Assembly (NCBI RefSeq): GCF_000255115.2
Contig: NC_018068.1
Location: 2,885,977 to 2,949,976, forward strand
Direction: 5' to 3'
Length of the DNA stretch: 64,000 nt
Origin: Desulfosporosinus acidiphilus SJ4
GTDB lineage: Bacteria; Bacillota; Desulfitobacteriia; Desulfitobacteriales; Desulfitobacteriaceae
Each line of letters opens with the position of its first letter. The stretch's first letter is position 1. The position numbers were made by a program, and so were the translations under genes. Under the pieces are notes generated by a model that did no database searches, was not told the DNA's origin, and was given only the letters and a program-made list of their open reading frames with translations. Below, piece by piece: positions 7,966-16,697 of this stretch.

Positions 7966-10014
7966 TTACCATTGCCTTCCTGGGTAATTCGCCATTGTAT
8001 TGACAGTTCCCTGAGGGTAAAGAACATTATAATGATCAATAACCGGATTGGGGTTGGAACTGGTGGGTTGTGGAAATATCATTTCAACTTTAAATTGAGA
8101 GTTGGTAGTATAGCCAATGATTTCTTGGCCATTAATTTGTGTATCATAAGCTGGAGTACCTAAAACTTGTTTTGCCATTTTAAGCGTAATTCCCTTTATT
8201 CGACTGTCGTACGAGCGTACTTCGAATATTTGATCTCCTTTATTAATACCAAAGACTATATTATGCGCTGAATAGGTTGCAAATTGTCCGCTGGCAGATG
8301 GTATATATTCAGTCTTATCCGCCTTTCCCCAAAGTTTTTCGATGTCTTCTATTGTAGTTGTCTTAACCGGAAAATCGCTGAAAAGAACTTTTCCTTGTTG
8401 CCCCATTATCATCATATTTGCTAAGAGAGATTCCGTCGGATCGGGATGCATCTGTGTCGTCTCAGTTGTTTTTAAAGGATTGCTTTTAATAATAGTTTCT
8501 ACTTCTTGATATCCGGCTGGAAAAGCAAAGTTATATCGTGCAGGCAGTGCAAAAACATAGCTATTGTTACGACCTAATTCACTCGGCCCAATAGGTGCAG
8601 CTCCAATATGAAATACGCCCTGCTGAAGCGAATTCCATTGGTCAATAGTAAATACCATGATCGGAATATCCTGGCGGGGAGTTTGCTTTGTCCAGCGAGG
8701 ATCTCTAATGGAAATCATTGGGCCGGTTTCAACAACACTTTCACCGGATTGACCGCCAAAAGTCATGCCTTGCCATTGACTGTCTACTATCGAGTAACCT
8801 TTCCAATCTAACGGTAAATTGAAGCTAAAGCCGTAGGAAGGATTCTTATAAACAATTAAATTGGAATCTGCAGAATCGGAGGAGATTTTGGGAATGGTTG
8901 TGTTATTCGCAGTTTGCTGACCGGCGGAGTTTTTTTGATTTTGCTGATTATCTGTTGAATTTAAAGGGTTAATTAAACTGGAACATCCGACGATTAAAGA
9001 TAAGGACAAGGCTGCAATTGCCCACTTTAACGGTGTCTTGTGAAATTTAGAGATCATGATAATCCTCCTGGCATTAAACCTTTTTATAAATCCTACGGTA
9101 CCCGGGCCCCAATGTGGTTCAGAGAGAAATTCCAATAAACTAATAATTGTCTGTCCATACTTTTTATGGTCTTTCGGCTCTAGAGAAGCTAAAACCGCTG
9201 CATCACAAGCTATTTCACAATCTTGCTTCATTTGCTGCAAGGATAACCATAAAATCGGATTAAACCAATAAACAACTTGGATTACTATCGTCAAACCATT
9301 GATCAGTAGATCACGACGTTTTAAATGACTTAATTCGTGCATGAAAATATAGCTTAATTCTTCTGACGATAATTTCTCAACGATGTCAGGTGAAATCAAG
9401 ATTATAGGCTGAAATAAGCCAAAGACCGCGGGGGATCTCATAGTGACATCATAAGCTACTAAAACGTTAGAACGGATCTTCAGTTTAGATTTTGATTCTT
9501 CCAGTATTTTTATTACTCCCTCAACATTACATCTTGGAAGTTTCTTAGTCTTTAAGAGAAGTAAAACGTTGATGACCAGAATATAGAAAAATACCGATAC
9601 CACTCCAATAAGCCAAATTAAAGCCGCAGTATTCCAGTTGAACCGTTGCAAAATAGGTATTGGGGAATTTTTGGTTGTTTCATTGCCGGCTGTAATTCTC
9701 GGTTCTAAATCCGAACTAGTATTATTGAAGTCTTGTAGAGTTGTTGCTTTAGCCTGTTGGTCACTGCTGGGCAGCAATTTTTGTGATAAACTGCTCGCCT
9801 GTTGATAGTTTGGAAAAAAATTGAACAACTGAGATGATGCCGGCATAGAAAATGGAATAAATAATCTTAATATCAGCACAAACCAAATATAAAAATGCCA
9901 ATTGGCACTGAGCTTCTGTCTTAGCAATCGTTTAATAAGCAGTATCCCTATAGACAATAGGCTCCCCATTAAAGACAAAGAAACAATATGCTGAAATAGT
10001 CCGGTCAAATCCAC
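7966..10014 (-). CDS. BlaR1-type M56 metallopeptidase fused to a lipobox-like segment and DUF4309 domain
   Basis: 682-residue membrane protein. The N-terminal part has several transmembrane helices and the zinc protease site HELSH (about residue 226) with downstream glutamate in DCEIACDAAV, as in BlaR1/MecR1 sensors that cleave a BlaI repressor. After the last helix comes SLSLIVGCSSL, which looks like a lipoprotein lipobox, a Gln/Asn/Ser linker, and a C-terminal region resembling the YjgB-type DUF4309 domain. No penicillin-binding sensor domain is present, so the signal is not obviously a beta-lactam. GTG at 10014 is preferred because AAGGAGGGAG precedes it; an upstream GTG overlaps the blaI stop. 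Confidence 0.8.
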   Translation of the reverse strand: MDLTGLFQHIVSLSLMGSLLSIGILLIKRLLRQKLSANWHFYIWFVLILRLFIPFSMPASSQLFNFFPNYQQASSLSQKLLPSSDQQAKATTLQDFNNTSSDLEPRITAGNETTKNSPIPILQRFNWNTAALIWLIGVVSVFFYILVINVLLLLKTKKLPRCNVEGVIKILEESKSKLKIRSNVLVAYDVTMRSPAVFGLFQPIILISPDIVEKLSSEELSYIFMHELSHLKRRDLLINGLTIVIQVVYWFNPILWLSLQQMKQDCEIACDAAVLASLEPKDHKKYGQTIISLLEFLSEPHWGPGTVGFIKRFNARRIIMISKFHKTPLKWAIAALSLSLIVGCSSLINPLNSTDNQQNQKNSAGQQTANNTTIPKISSDSADSNLIVYKNPSYGFSFNLPLDWKGYSIVDSQWQGMTFGGQSGESVVETGPMISIRDPRWTKQTPRQDIPIMVFTIDQWNSLQQGVFHIGAAPIGPSELGRNNSYVFALPARYNFAFPAGYQEVETIIKSNPLKTTETTQMHPDPTESLLANMMIMGQQGKVLFSDFPVKTTTIEDIEKLWGKADKTEYIPSASGQFATYSAHNIVFGINKGDQIFEVRSYDSRIKGITLKMAKQVLGTPAYDTQINGQEIIGYTTNSQFKVEMIFPQPTSSNPNPVIDHYNVLYPQGTVNTMANYPGRQW

Positions 10015-10037
10015 CTTTTCTCCCTCCTTCCACGGCT

Positions 10038-10409
10038 TCACTTTTTATCCAGAAGATTTTTCAATTCTTGAATATCCTTCTCTGATAAGCTCTCGTTTTT
10101 AACAAAATTCGCCAGAAGGAGTTGGAGTGAACCGCCATATACCTTTTGCAGGAAAGAATTTGTTTCTTCCCGCATACATTCTTCTTCGGAAATTAAGGGA
10201 TAATAATGATTTAAACCCAATACTTTGTTGACTCCCAAAGCTCTCTTTTTTACTAAGCGCGTTATTAAAGTTTGAATCGTTTTTGGGCTCCACCGAGTAT
10301 TAGATTTTAACTGTTCAATCACTAAAGAAGCAGTTAATGGTGATTCTTGCCATAATACTCTCATTACAAGCCATTCCGCATCTGAAATCTTGCAGCTTGC
10401 TTCAGTCAT
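10038..10409 (-). CDS. BlaI/MecI-family transcriptional repressor
   Basis: 123-residue winged-helix repressor: N-terminal DNA-binding part (ISDAEWLVMRVLWQESPLTA, WSPKTIQTLITRLVKKRAL) and a C-terminal dimerisation helix region. The family is inactivated by cleavage between these two parts by a partner M56 peptidase, which is the very next gene. The ATG is preceded by TAAGGAGAT, and this ribosome site lies inside the palindromic operator, so the repressor very likely controls its own operon. Confidence 0.92.
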   Translation of the reverse strand: MTEASCKISDAEWLVMRVLWQESPLTASLVIEQLKSNTRWSPKTIQTLITRLVKKRALGVNKVLGLNHYYPLISEEECMREETNSFLQKVYGGSLQLLLANFVKNESLSEKDIQELKNLLDKK

Positions 10410-10414
10410 AAAAG

Positions 10415-10466
10415 CATCTCCTTACAAGTGTAATCTATAGTTGTAGATTACACTTGTAAGGAGATG
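10415..10466. promoter_or_regulatory. Double BlaI-type operator, perfect 23-bp inverted repeat
   Basis: Two perfectly complementary 23-base arms (10415-10437 and 10444-10466) flank a six-base spacer. Each arm itself contains a TTACA-N2-TGTAA dyad (TTACAAGTGTAA at 10422 and TTACACTTGTAA at 10448), the core pattern of BlaI/MecI boxes, with centres 26 bp apart. The right side of the site overlaps the ribosome site of the repressor gene. Two repressor dimers could bind side by side. Confidence 0.8.
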
Positions 10467-10546
10467 AAGTCAACTGGAAAAACCAGTCATTAACTAATTA
10501 AAATGACAGTATTAGATCAAATTTTATCCGACAAAATAATGCAATG

Positions 10547-10586
10547 CAGCCTTCAATGTCATCAAGGAATTAAAGGCTGCATCATA
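10547..10586. terminator. Hairpin downstream of the penicillin-binding protein gene
   Basis: Arms ATGCAGCCTT and AAGGCTGCAT are separated by about 17 bases. It lies between the PBP stop and the BlaI operator. There is no long T-run, so it is a possible weak terminator. Confidence 0.4.
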
Positions 10587-10686
10587 CATATAAGTGTATT
10601 ATTATTTAATTTACTTTTAGCATAATAAGTGGTCTGAAAGAATCATTGATGTAAAGATTCGGATTCATGCTGCTGACCTCATATGC

Positions 10687-12942
10687 TTAATCGGGAGCCT
10701 GCTGCAGTTTCCCCGGCAGGCTCGCATTAGAAGGCATCCGATAGGGGGCCTCATTGGAAGGCCAGGGAATCGACGGATTTCGGTCAGGAACATTTAAAAA
10801 GACGCGTGGGACATTATTAGGTTTAATATATTCCTGCACCCAAATATTACTGACTTGGGTAGGGAAATTCCCTTGAGCTGCTATTTCTGTTTGGATAAAC
10901 TGGGGCGGAGTCAATGAGCTTGGCAGAAGGCCGGATTTAGTGTCAATAGAACCACTAACTATCCCCGCCGGACGTTTAAACTCTGTTTGTACTGTTTTAT
11001 CTTGAAGAGCGACTGTCATAACTTTCTTCCAAATCCGGGCCGGATAGCTGCCGCCGTATACCTGCTGCAAATAGTGTTGTCCATCAGGATCAGAGTCATA
11101 TCCCATCCACACCACTCCGGCATAATAAGGGGTGTAACCCGCAAACCAGGCATCAGGATTTCCGTTTTTATTGCCATAGCTTGCCGGAAGAGACGTTGTA
11201 CCGGTTTTGCCAGCCACCGCCCAATGATCCATATTTGCCGCGTAGCCTGTTCCACCAGTCACAACGCTGTGCAACATATCGCTAATTAAATAGGCGGTGG
11301 TTTCTTTCATAACTCTTACACGAGTAATAGACGGAGTAATAATTGTATCTCCGGAAGAATCAATGACCTTTTCTATTGCGTGACTCGTGACACGTACACC
11401 ATTATTGGCATAAACTCCATAAGCTGAAGCCATATCAAGGGTCGATACATGACATGTGCCAAGGGCCAAACTTAAAACTTTATCTTGGTTAGTCAAAGGT
11501 AACCCAAGATTATTTTTAGCAAATTCCCAACCGGTATTGACCCCGATAAGACTCAGCAGCTTTACGGCATAAACATTGACCGAATCTTCCAGAGCATACC
11601 GCATTGTGATCAGACCTTTCCACCCGTTTGTAGACGTATCATCGTCCACCGGGCTATAACTCTGACCGTAGCCTAAATCAAAAGTAACCGGCATGTCGTC
11701 CAGAACTGTTCCGGGATAATAGCCGCCCTTTTCTAAGGCAGGGCCATAGACAGCTAAAGGTTTAATCGTCGACCCCGGTTGTCGCTTAGCTTGCCAAGAA
11801 CGATCAAAATTCCCATATTGGTAGTTCCTTCCCCCCACCATAGCCACGATGCTGCCAGTGGACGGTTCAACAATGGTCATTGCACCCTGTACTAAACTCT
11901 TATCAACACTTTGGGGAAAATTAGCCGGATCATTAAAAGCATCTTCAGCTGCGGTTTGGATTTTTGGGTCAACCGTAGTATATATTTTTAATCCTCCATT
12001 ATTAATTTGATCCTCAGTTAAGTTATACTTGTTTTCTAATTCATTAACTACATAATCTACAAAGGAAGGATACTTATAATTGGCGGTTGCATAAACGGCC
12101 TTTTGTGGCCCGCCGTATGTTTTAATCATTGTATCTACATAAGTAAAGGACTCGTTAATGGATTGATTATACTGAGCAGCAGTAATAATCCCCGCATCTC
12201 GCATAACCCCAAGGACAATATTTCGTCGGGTCTTGGCAGCATTCGGATGAAAATAAGGATCATATCCGCTTGATGCTTGAGGCAAACCCGCCAAAAGTGC
12301 CACTTCTGCCGGGTCAAGCTTACTAACATCTTTGCCGAAATAGGTTTTAGCTGCTGCTTCAATCCCATAGGAAGATTCCCCCAGAGGAATTTTATTCAGA
12401 TAAAATGTCAGGATCTCATCCTTGGTATAGCGTCGTTCAAGCTGTATGGCAATAATAACTTCTTGAACTTTCCTCGTTAGGGTTTTAGACGTCGGATCTT
12501 CGATAAAGGCATTACGAGCCAGTTGCTGAGTGATCGTGCTGGCACCCTGTTTGGCGCTTCCTGTGATCAAATCCTGAATACCGGAGCTGACAATTCGTAT
12601 AGGATCAATCCCGATTTCTTGATAGAAACGTTTATCTTCCACTGCGACAAAGGTTTTTTTCACGATATCCGGGATTTGAGAGGAGCTCAAGCTCAGTCGA
12701 TTCACCGTACTATGTAACTGGGCTATCTCATTACCATTTTTGTCATAAATGATTGAAGACTGCTTCATGTCGTTCAGAGAAGAGGGATCCCACTGCGGGA
12801 GCTGTAAGGCCACCTTCAAAACAAAAATCCCACCGGCAGCAAATGCTAATAAAAGTACAGTCAAAAGTGAATAAAGGAACACACGAAGTTTTTTACTCTT
12901 GCTTCGTTGATGTCCACGATTCTTGCGGGACATTTTCGTCAT
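10687..12942 (-). CDS. Class A penicillin-binding protein (transglycosylase/transpeptidase)
   Basis: 751-residue bifunctional peptidoglycan synthase. A basic N-terminus and one transmembrane anchor (VFLYSLLTVLLLAFAAGG) lead to a GT51 glycosyltransferase domain (VAVEDKRFYQEIGID, GASTITQQLARN, LTFYLNKIPLGESSYGIEAAA). The transpeptidase domain then shows the three active-site boxes: STIK (serine nucleophile), SVN and KTGTT. The C-terminus is a proline-rich tail. It is transcribed toward the BlaI/M56 pair, which makes a cell-wall-stress role for that pair attractive but unproven. It is a PBP1A/PBP4-like enzyme; the exact paralogue cannot be named. Confidence 0.93.
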   Translation of the reverse strand: MTKMSRKNRGHQRSKSKKLRVFLYSLLTVLLLAFAAGGIFVLKVALQLPQWDPSSLNDMKQSSIIYDKNGNEIAQLHSTVNRLSLSSSQIPDIVKKTFVAVEDKRFYQEIGIDPIRIVSSGIQDLITGSAKQGASTITQQLARNAFIEDPTSKTLTRKVQEVIIAIQLERRYTKDEILTFYLNKIPLGESSYGIEAAAKTYFGKDVSKLDPAEVALLAGLPQASSGYDPYFHPNAAKTRRNIVLGVMRDAGIITAAQYNQSINESFTYVDTMIKTYGGPQKAVYATANYKYPSFVDYVVNELENKYNLTEDQINNGGLKIYTTVDPKIQTAAEDAFNDPANFPQSVDKSLVQGAMTIVEPSTGSIVAMVGGRNYQYGNFDRSWQAKRQPGSTIKPLAVYGPALEKGGYYPGTVLDDMPVTFDLGYGQSYSPVDDDTSTNGWKGLITMRYALEDSVNVYAVKLLSLIGVNTGWEFAKNNLGLPLTNQDKVLSLALGTCHVSTLDMASAYGVYANNGVRVTSHAIEKVIDSSGDTIITPSITRVRVMKETTAYLISDMLHSVVTGGTGYAANMDHWAVAGKTGTTSLPASYGNKNGNPDAWFAGYTPYYAGVVWMGYDSDPDGQHYLQQVYGGSYPARIWKKVMTVALQDKTVQTEFKRPAGIVSGSIDTKSGLLPSSLTPPQFIQTEIAAQGNFPTQVSNIWVQEYIKPNNVPRVFLNVPDRNPSIPWPSNEAPYRMPSNASLPGKLQQAPD

Positions 12943-13131
12943 ATTTAATTAACCCCCAAAAGATAAGTACTCTATAGAAGATTATAACACACTAAATGTC
13001 GATCATTAGAATGGAAATAATTGCTTTCGTCAAACTATTACATTTTTTGACTTCGAATTAACATCGACAAATGAACAACAGCATTCAATCCCATGGCGCT
13101 TTCTTGTTATTTAAGCCGCAAGCAGTTTTTA

Positions 13132-13268
13132 AATAAAGAAAACGTTTCTGGCGCCTGAAGACATTGGCCTTTGCTCGGATCAGCCCTTCATGCACTATAC
13201 AACCGAGGGTTATACTCTTTCCGATAGTAAAAATAAAGGGAGTCGGTCAAACCGTTCTCCCTTTTCCT
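13132..13268 (+). repeat. Dispersed intergenic repeat, copy 1
   Basis: Starts AATAAAGAAAAC, continues with GAAGACATTGGCCTTTGC and CAGCCCTTC, and ends in a hairpin with arms AAAGGGAG/CTCCCTTT followed by TTTT. It aligns over most of its length with 25052-25190, including a middle part where CTATACAA and GTTATAC match CTAGTATGCAA and GTGATAC. This is the most diverged of the three copies found. Confidence 0.5.
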
Positions 13269-13350
13269 ATAGGGTGCATTTTATTTTTCAATCGATCATA
13301 TCTGATCATATCTTGTTTTGTGCCTCAAACAATTTCATTTTATAGTGCAT

Positions 13351-13388
13351 ATCCTCTAAACAAGTGGATGCGAATCCTCTAAACAAGT
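13351..13388. repeat. Short direct repeat, 15 bp twice
   Basis: ATCCTCTAAACAAGT occurs at 13351-13365 and 13374-13388. It lies downstream of the SulP gene. No function is evident. Confidence 0.6.
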
Positions 13389-13466
13389 CGGTCCAAATCC
13401 TTTGGCATGCAATACATGGTCATCTGTAGTCTCTCGGACATCCTCTATTGTATCTATCCCAGCATT

Positions 13467-15176
13467 TTAACAGTTCAAAGCTGCTCTAGCCCTTCTTAGA
13501 GCATTGGAAGTCGAAGCAAATACCTCATTCTCCAGCATAAAAATATTCTCCCCTCCAATTTCAGTATCCAAACCAGACTTTTTAAAAATAGCATTCAGCT
13601 CTGATTTGACCCCACTAATGATTAAAGTTCCTCCGGCTTCTCTTACATTCCTGACAAATACTTTCAAAGCCGTAATTGATGTTAGATCAATGGTCGTAAC
13701 ATGGTTCATTCTTAAAATAAATACACTGGATTTATCAATCAAACTCTCAAGTCTTTCTCCAAGATCTGTTGCTCCACCAAAATATAAATTTCCTTCCAAT
13801 TGAATAACCAATACATCTACCCTATTTTCAACGGTTTTTACCTCTTCGAGAATGACTTGAGATTCCTCACCCTGCTTAGGGATGAGAAGCTTGATGGGTG
13901 CTTTGTTTGTGTCTTTAAGATATAAGGCAATCGATAGAGCAATTCCTGTATAAATTGCATAATCAAGGTTTGGCAGTAAAATAACTAAGATACAGGTTAC
14001 CCACATGGCAATCGAATCGGAAGAAAACAAGCCCGCTTTAATTACCTTTTTGATTTCAACTTTGTCAATCAAGCCATACCCAGTATAGATCAACACTCCT
14101 GCAAGACCTGCACTGGGGATATATCTCGCGTAGGGAGCAAACAGTATGAGAACTATGGCTACAAATACACCCGAGAGGATTCCCGCTAATCTGCTGACTC
14201 CCCCGTTAATAAAATTGATGGCCGACCGCGAAAAGGATCCGGAGGAAGGCAGGCACTGGAAGAATGCTCCCACAATATTTGATAAACCTTGGCCGATAAA
14301 TTCCTGATTAGAATCAATCTTTTGTCGCGTTTTAGTAGCAATTGATTTGGAAATTGATATTGCCTCTACTAAACCAATGATTGAAATAGCAAAAGCCCCA
14401 CTAAGCATTTCTTTTATTGAAGAAAGGTTAAACTGAACCATTGTAAAGGGGGGAAAGCCCGAAGGAATATTTCCGGTAAGCTTAACGCCTTTCTTTTCCA
14501 GATCAAACAGTATGATAAAAAAGATTGGAACGATAATTCCGATTAAAGCACCCGGCAGATTTTTGCTTATCTTTTTGCAAATCAGCATAATAACGATGGT
14601 CATTAGTCCAACTCCTAAGACATAGGGGTTAGTTTGGTTTAAATGAGTAACAATATATTGCATTTTTTCTAATGTTGACATTGCTGAAGAGTTTTTAATC
14701 GATATCCCCAGGAATGTATTGACCTGTCCAAGAGCGATGATTGTCCCTGCTCCCGCAGTAAAACCAACCAGAACGGTATGGGAAACGAAGTCTATTACCT
14801 TGCCAAGCTTAATGGCTCCATAAACGACCTGTAGTACACCAACCATAAACGTCATTAGGAAAAGCATTTGATAAGCATTGGGAAGATTCATATATCGAAT
14901 CATAGCGCTTGCCGTAAGCAAACATATAGCATTTGTTGGTCCGGTAATAAGCTGATTCGATGAGCCAAAAGCCGAGCCTATAATAGCAGCTATGATACCC
15001 GTATATAAGCCATAGATGGGATTAACGCCGGCAATCAAGGCATAAGCCATATACTGGGGCAGGCCAACAACTACAACAGTTAAGGCGCCGATAATGTCAT
15101 GCTTGAGGTCTCCCTTCCTGTACGCTCTAATTGTATCGATAATCGGTATTCGTTTGCCGAGTGCAAATCCCGACAT
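13467..15176 (-). CDS. SulP-family anion permease with STAS domain
   Basis: 569-residue membrane transporter of the SLC26/SulP family, usually carrying sulfate, bicarbonate or another anion. It has about ten to fourteen hydrophobic segments, with the family stretch GLPQYMAYALIAGVNPIYGLY near the N-terminus and ITGPTNA. A C-terminal cytoplasmic STAS domain follows (VLVIQLEGNLYFGGA, RMNHVTTIDLTSITAL). I chose the ATG at 15176, which follows AAGGTGGGG; the longer frame up to 15278 has no ribosome site. The substrate cannot be assigned from sequence; sulfate uptake would suit a sulfate reducer. Confidence 0.88.
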   Translation of the reverse strand: MSGFALGKRIPIIDTIRAYRKGDLKHDIIGALTVVVVGLPQYMAYALIAGVNPIYGLYTGIIAAIIGSAFGSSNQLITGPTNAICLLTASAMIRYMNLPNAYQMLFLMTFMVGVLQVVYGAIKLGKVIDFVSHTVLVGFTAGAGTIIALGQVNTFLGISIKNSSAMSTLEKMQYIVTHLNQTNPYVLGVGLMTIVIMLICKKISKNLPGALIGIIVPIFFIILFDLEKKGVKLTGNIPSGFPPFTMVQFNLSSIKEMLSGAFAISIIGLVEAISISKSIATKTRQKIDSNQEFIGQGLSNIVGAFFQCLPSSGSFSRSAINFINGGVSRLAGILSGVFVAIVLILFAPYARYIPSAGLAGVLIYTGYGLIDKVEIKKVIKAGLFSSDSIAMWVTCILVILLPNLDYAIYTGIALSIALYLKDTNKAPIKLLIPKQGEESQVILEEVKTVENRVDVLVIQLEGNLYFGGATDLGERLESLIDKSSVFILRMNHVTTIDLTSITALKVFVRNVREAGGTLIISGVKSELNAIFKKSGLDTEIGGENIFMLENEVFASTSNALRRARAALNC

Positions 15177-15278
15177 ACTGTCCCCACCTTTCTCGTCCGT
15201 AATCCAAACGTGAAACATTTCACTTAGAGACAAAGCATTTTGCCTTGCTCTTAGTTTTTTACAGTTTTTTACCCTCAT

Positions 15279-15368
15279 TTTCTTTCCCTAAAATCTAAAA
15301 CTTTCTTTCCCTTAAAATCTAAAGCTTTTCTTTCCCTTAAAATTTAAAGTTTTTCTTTCTCTTAAACC
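15279..15368. repeat. Tandem repeat, about 25-bp unit, 3-4 copies
   Basis: Copies of TTTCTTTCCCTTAAAATCTA plus a few bases are lined up head to tail upstream of the SulP start, the last copy degenerate. They lie in the presumed 5' leader or promoter region of that gene. Copy number may vary between strains. Confidence 0.75.
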
Positions 15369-15713
15369 TGTAAATAATCACATTTTTTAGCAGTCTTTAT
15401 GACTTTTCTTTCTAAGCATCCACTAATTTTGAGAGCTCAATCGTGTGATCTTTCAAACTCATAACTCTTAGTCATGGTAAGTTGCTTTGATTTAAATTGT
15501 TATAATGATATTGAATTCTAACCAAGCTCAAACTCTCTTCAATATAAGTCACACTCCTTTTTGAATTTTCCACATAAGCTACAAATTAAGGGTATCATTC
15601 AGGGATTTAGATGTCTATAGAAAATCAGTATGTTCATCATCATTAATGCCTATGAACATATTTAACTTTTTTAACTTTCAGCCTTATGTTCCGAGAAATG
15701 AACTTCCTACACC
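15369..15713. other. Intergenic region upstream of the SulP gene
   Basis: AT-rich sequence with no supported open frame. It presumably holds the SulP promoter; no regulator site was recognised. Confidence 0.35.
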
Positions 15714-15748
15714 AAAAACAACTCCTTTCATTTCTGACAGGAGTTGTT
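15714..15748 (-). terminator. Terminator after the 145-aa hypothetical gene
   Basis: Minus-strand hairpin AACAACTCCT...AGGAGTTGTT followed by TTT. It lies about 105 bases after the stop of the 15854-16291 gene. Confidence 0.7.
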
Positions 15749-15853
15749 AAGCAGCTAAGCTCAAGCAGTTAGACAATTATTGCTACTTTACTATTAAAAC
15801 GGAACATTTAGAAGCGTGAAGAACGCGTTGACTAACACTGCTTTCTGATGAAA

Positions 15854-16291
15854 TTAAGCCGTTTGCATGTGTTTTAACTTTGGATATCTAAACCCAGCTT
15901 CCTTAGCCATTGTCACAAATAAATCTTTGTTACAATTGACTTGGATTTTAAAATATGACAATTCCATGAAGTGAGTATCAGAACACTCTTTAATTTCAAC
16001 ATGCCATTGGATTCCCTTTCCTTTTGCGAACGTCAGTATTCTTGCAAGGTATTCTAAACTTACATTAGTCAAGCCTAACGGAGTTACATCCGCATCATCC
16101 TGGGACACAATTCTGTTGATTACTTGAGTTTCTTTATCTTGAGTTATTTCTACGCCGGTATCAATGAGTTTTTCAACAAGGATATTGTATATCACTTGAT
16201 AGTCATCGAATTCCTCTCGTCGCAGTTCCCTGACCCCACTATCTTGGCCCTTTAAGGTAAACCTCTGAAGTAATTCATCACACTTTCTCAT
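15854..16291 (-). CDS. Hypothetical protein (145 aa)
   Basis: Starts MRKCDELLQRFTLKGQDSG at an ATG preceded by a run of G bases (AAAAGGGGGGG); a longer frame from a GTG at 16333 lacks a ribosome site. The product is soluble and acidic with no signal peptide or membrane helix. A central segment (VTPLGLTNVSLEYLARILTFAKGKGIQWHVEI) suggests an alpha/beta fold. I do not recognise the family. It stands alone between the ribose operon and the SulP gene, with its own terminator. Confidence 0.6.
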   Translation of the reverse strand: MRKCDELLQRFTLKGQDSGVRELRREEFDDYQVIYNILVEKLIDTGVEITQDKETQVINRIVSQDDADVTPLGLTNVSLEYLARILTFAKGKGIQWHVEIKECSDTHFMELSYFKIQVNCNKDLFVTMAKEAGFRYPKLKHMQTA

Positions 16292-16625
16292 GAGACGCCC
16301 CCCCTTTTCGTTTGCTATTGTTAGCACTTTCACATTTTCCAGGATACTTCCTTATTACCTTAGCATTTAGAGACGATAGTTGAGCGATTTATCCTTCGGA
16401 TTATTTCCCTTACCAAAATCGTAACATTCTTTTTGGCTTATTGTCTATAGGATAACTCTATGTTACTGATTAACTATTCCTATCTTTGGCTTTTTACCCC
16501 TTGCAGACAATGATCAAGACTAGATCGTTGTGCACCTCCATGCGTTAAGTAGCGATTTCTGATGTCTGCAAAGATATAAACTTTTACATCACATATAATG
16601 CCCCATCCAAACAAGGAGTAACTTA
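16292..16625. other. Intergenic region between hypothetical gene and ribose operon
   Basis: About 330 bases with no supported frame or RNA. It should include the promoter of the 145-aa gene. Confidence 0.35.
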
Positions 16626-16656
16626 AAAGGCCCTCATCGGTATAAATGAGGACCTT
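16626..16656 (-). terminator. Terminator of the ribose operon
   Basis: Minus-strand hairpin AAGGTCCTCAT...ATGAGGGCCTTTT, 42 bases after the rbsK stop. A CATT tetranucleotide run abuts it. Confidence 0.75.
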
Positions 16657-16697
16657 CATTCATTCATTAATTAGTATGTCAGTCATAAGCAAATCAA

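Larger units (their letters stand above)
12943..13466. other. Intergenic region between PBP and SulP genes, carrying a dispersed repeat
   Basis: 524 bases without a supported gene. Contents: PBP promoter side, a copy of the dispersed repeat (13132-13264) ending in a GGGAG...CTCCCTTTT hairpin, and two direct copies of ATCCTCTAAACAAGT (13351 and 13374, period 23). Confidence 0.5.

Noticed and set aside
16657-16672. CATT tetranucleotide run as a functional element
   Set aside because: Very short, and a similar run at 60514-60530 lies in an unrelated context; likely simple sequence.
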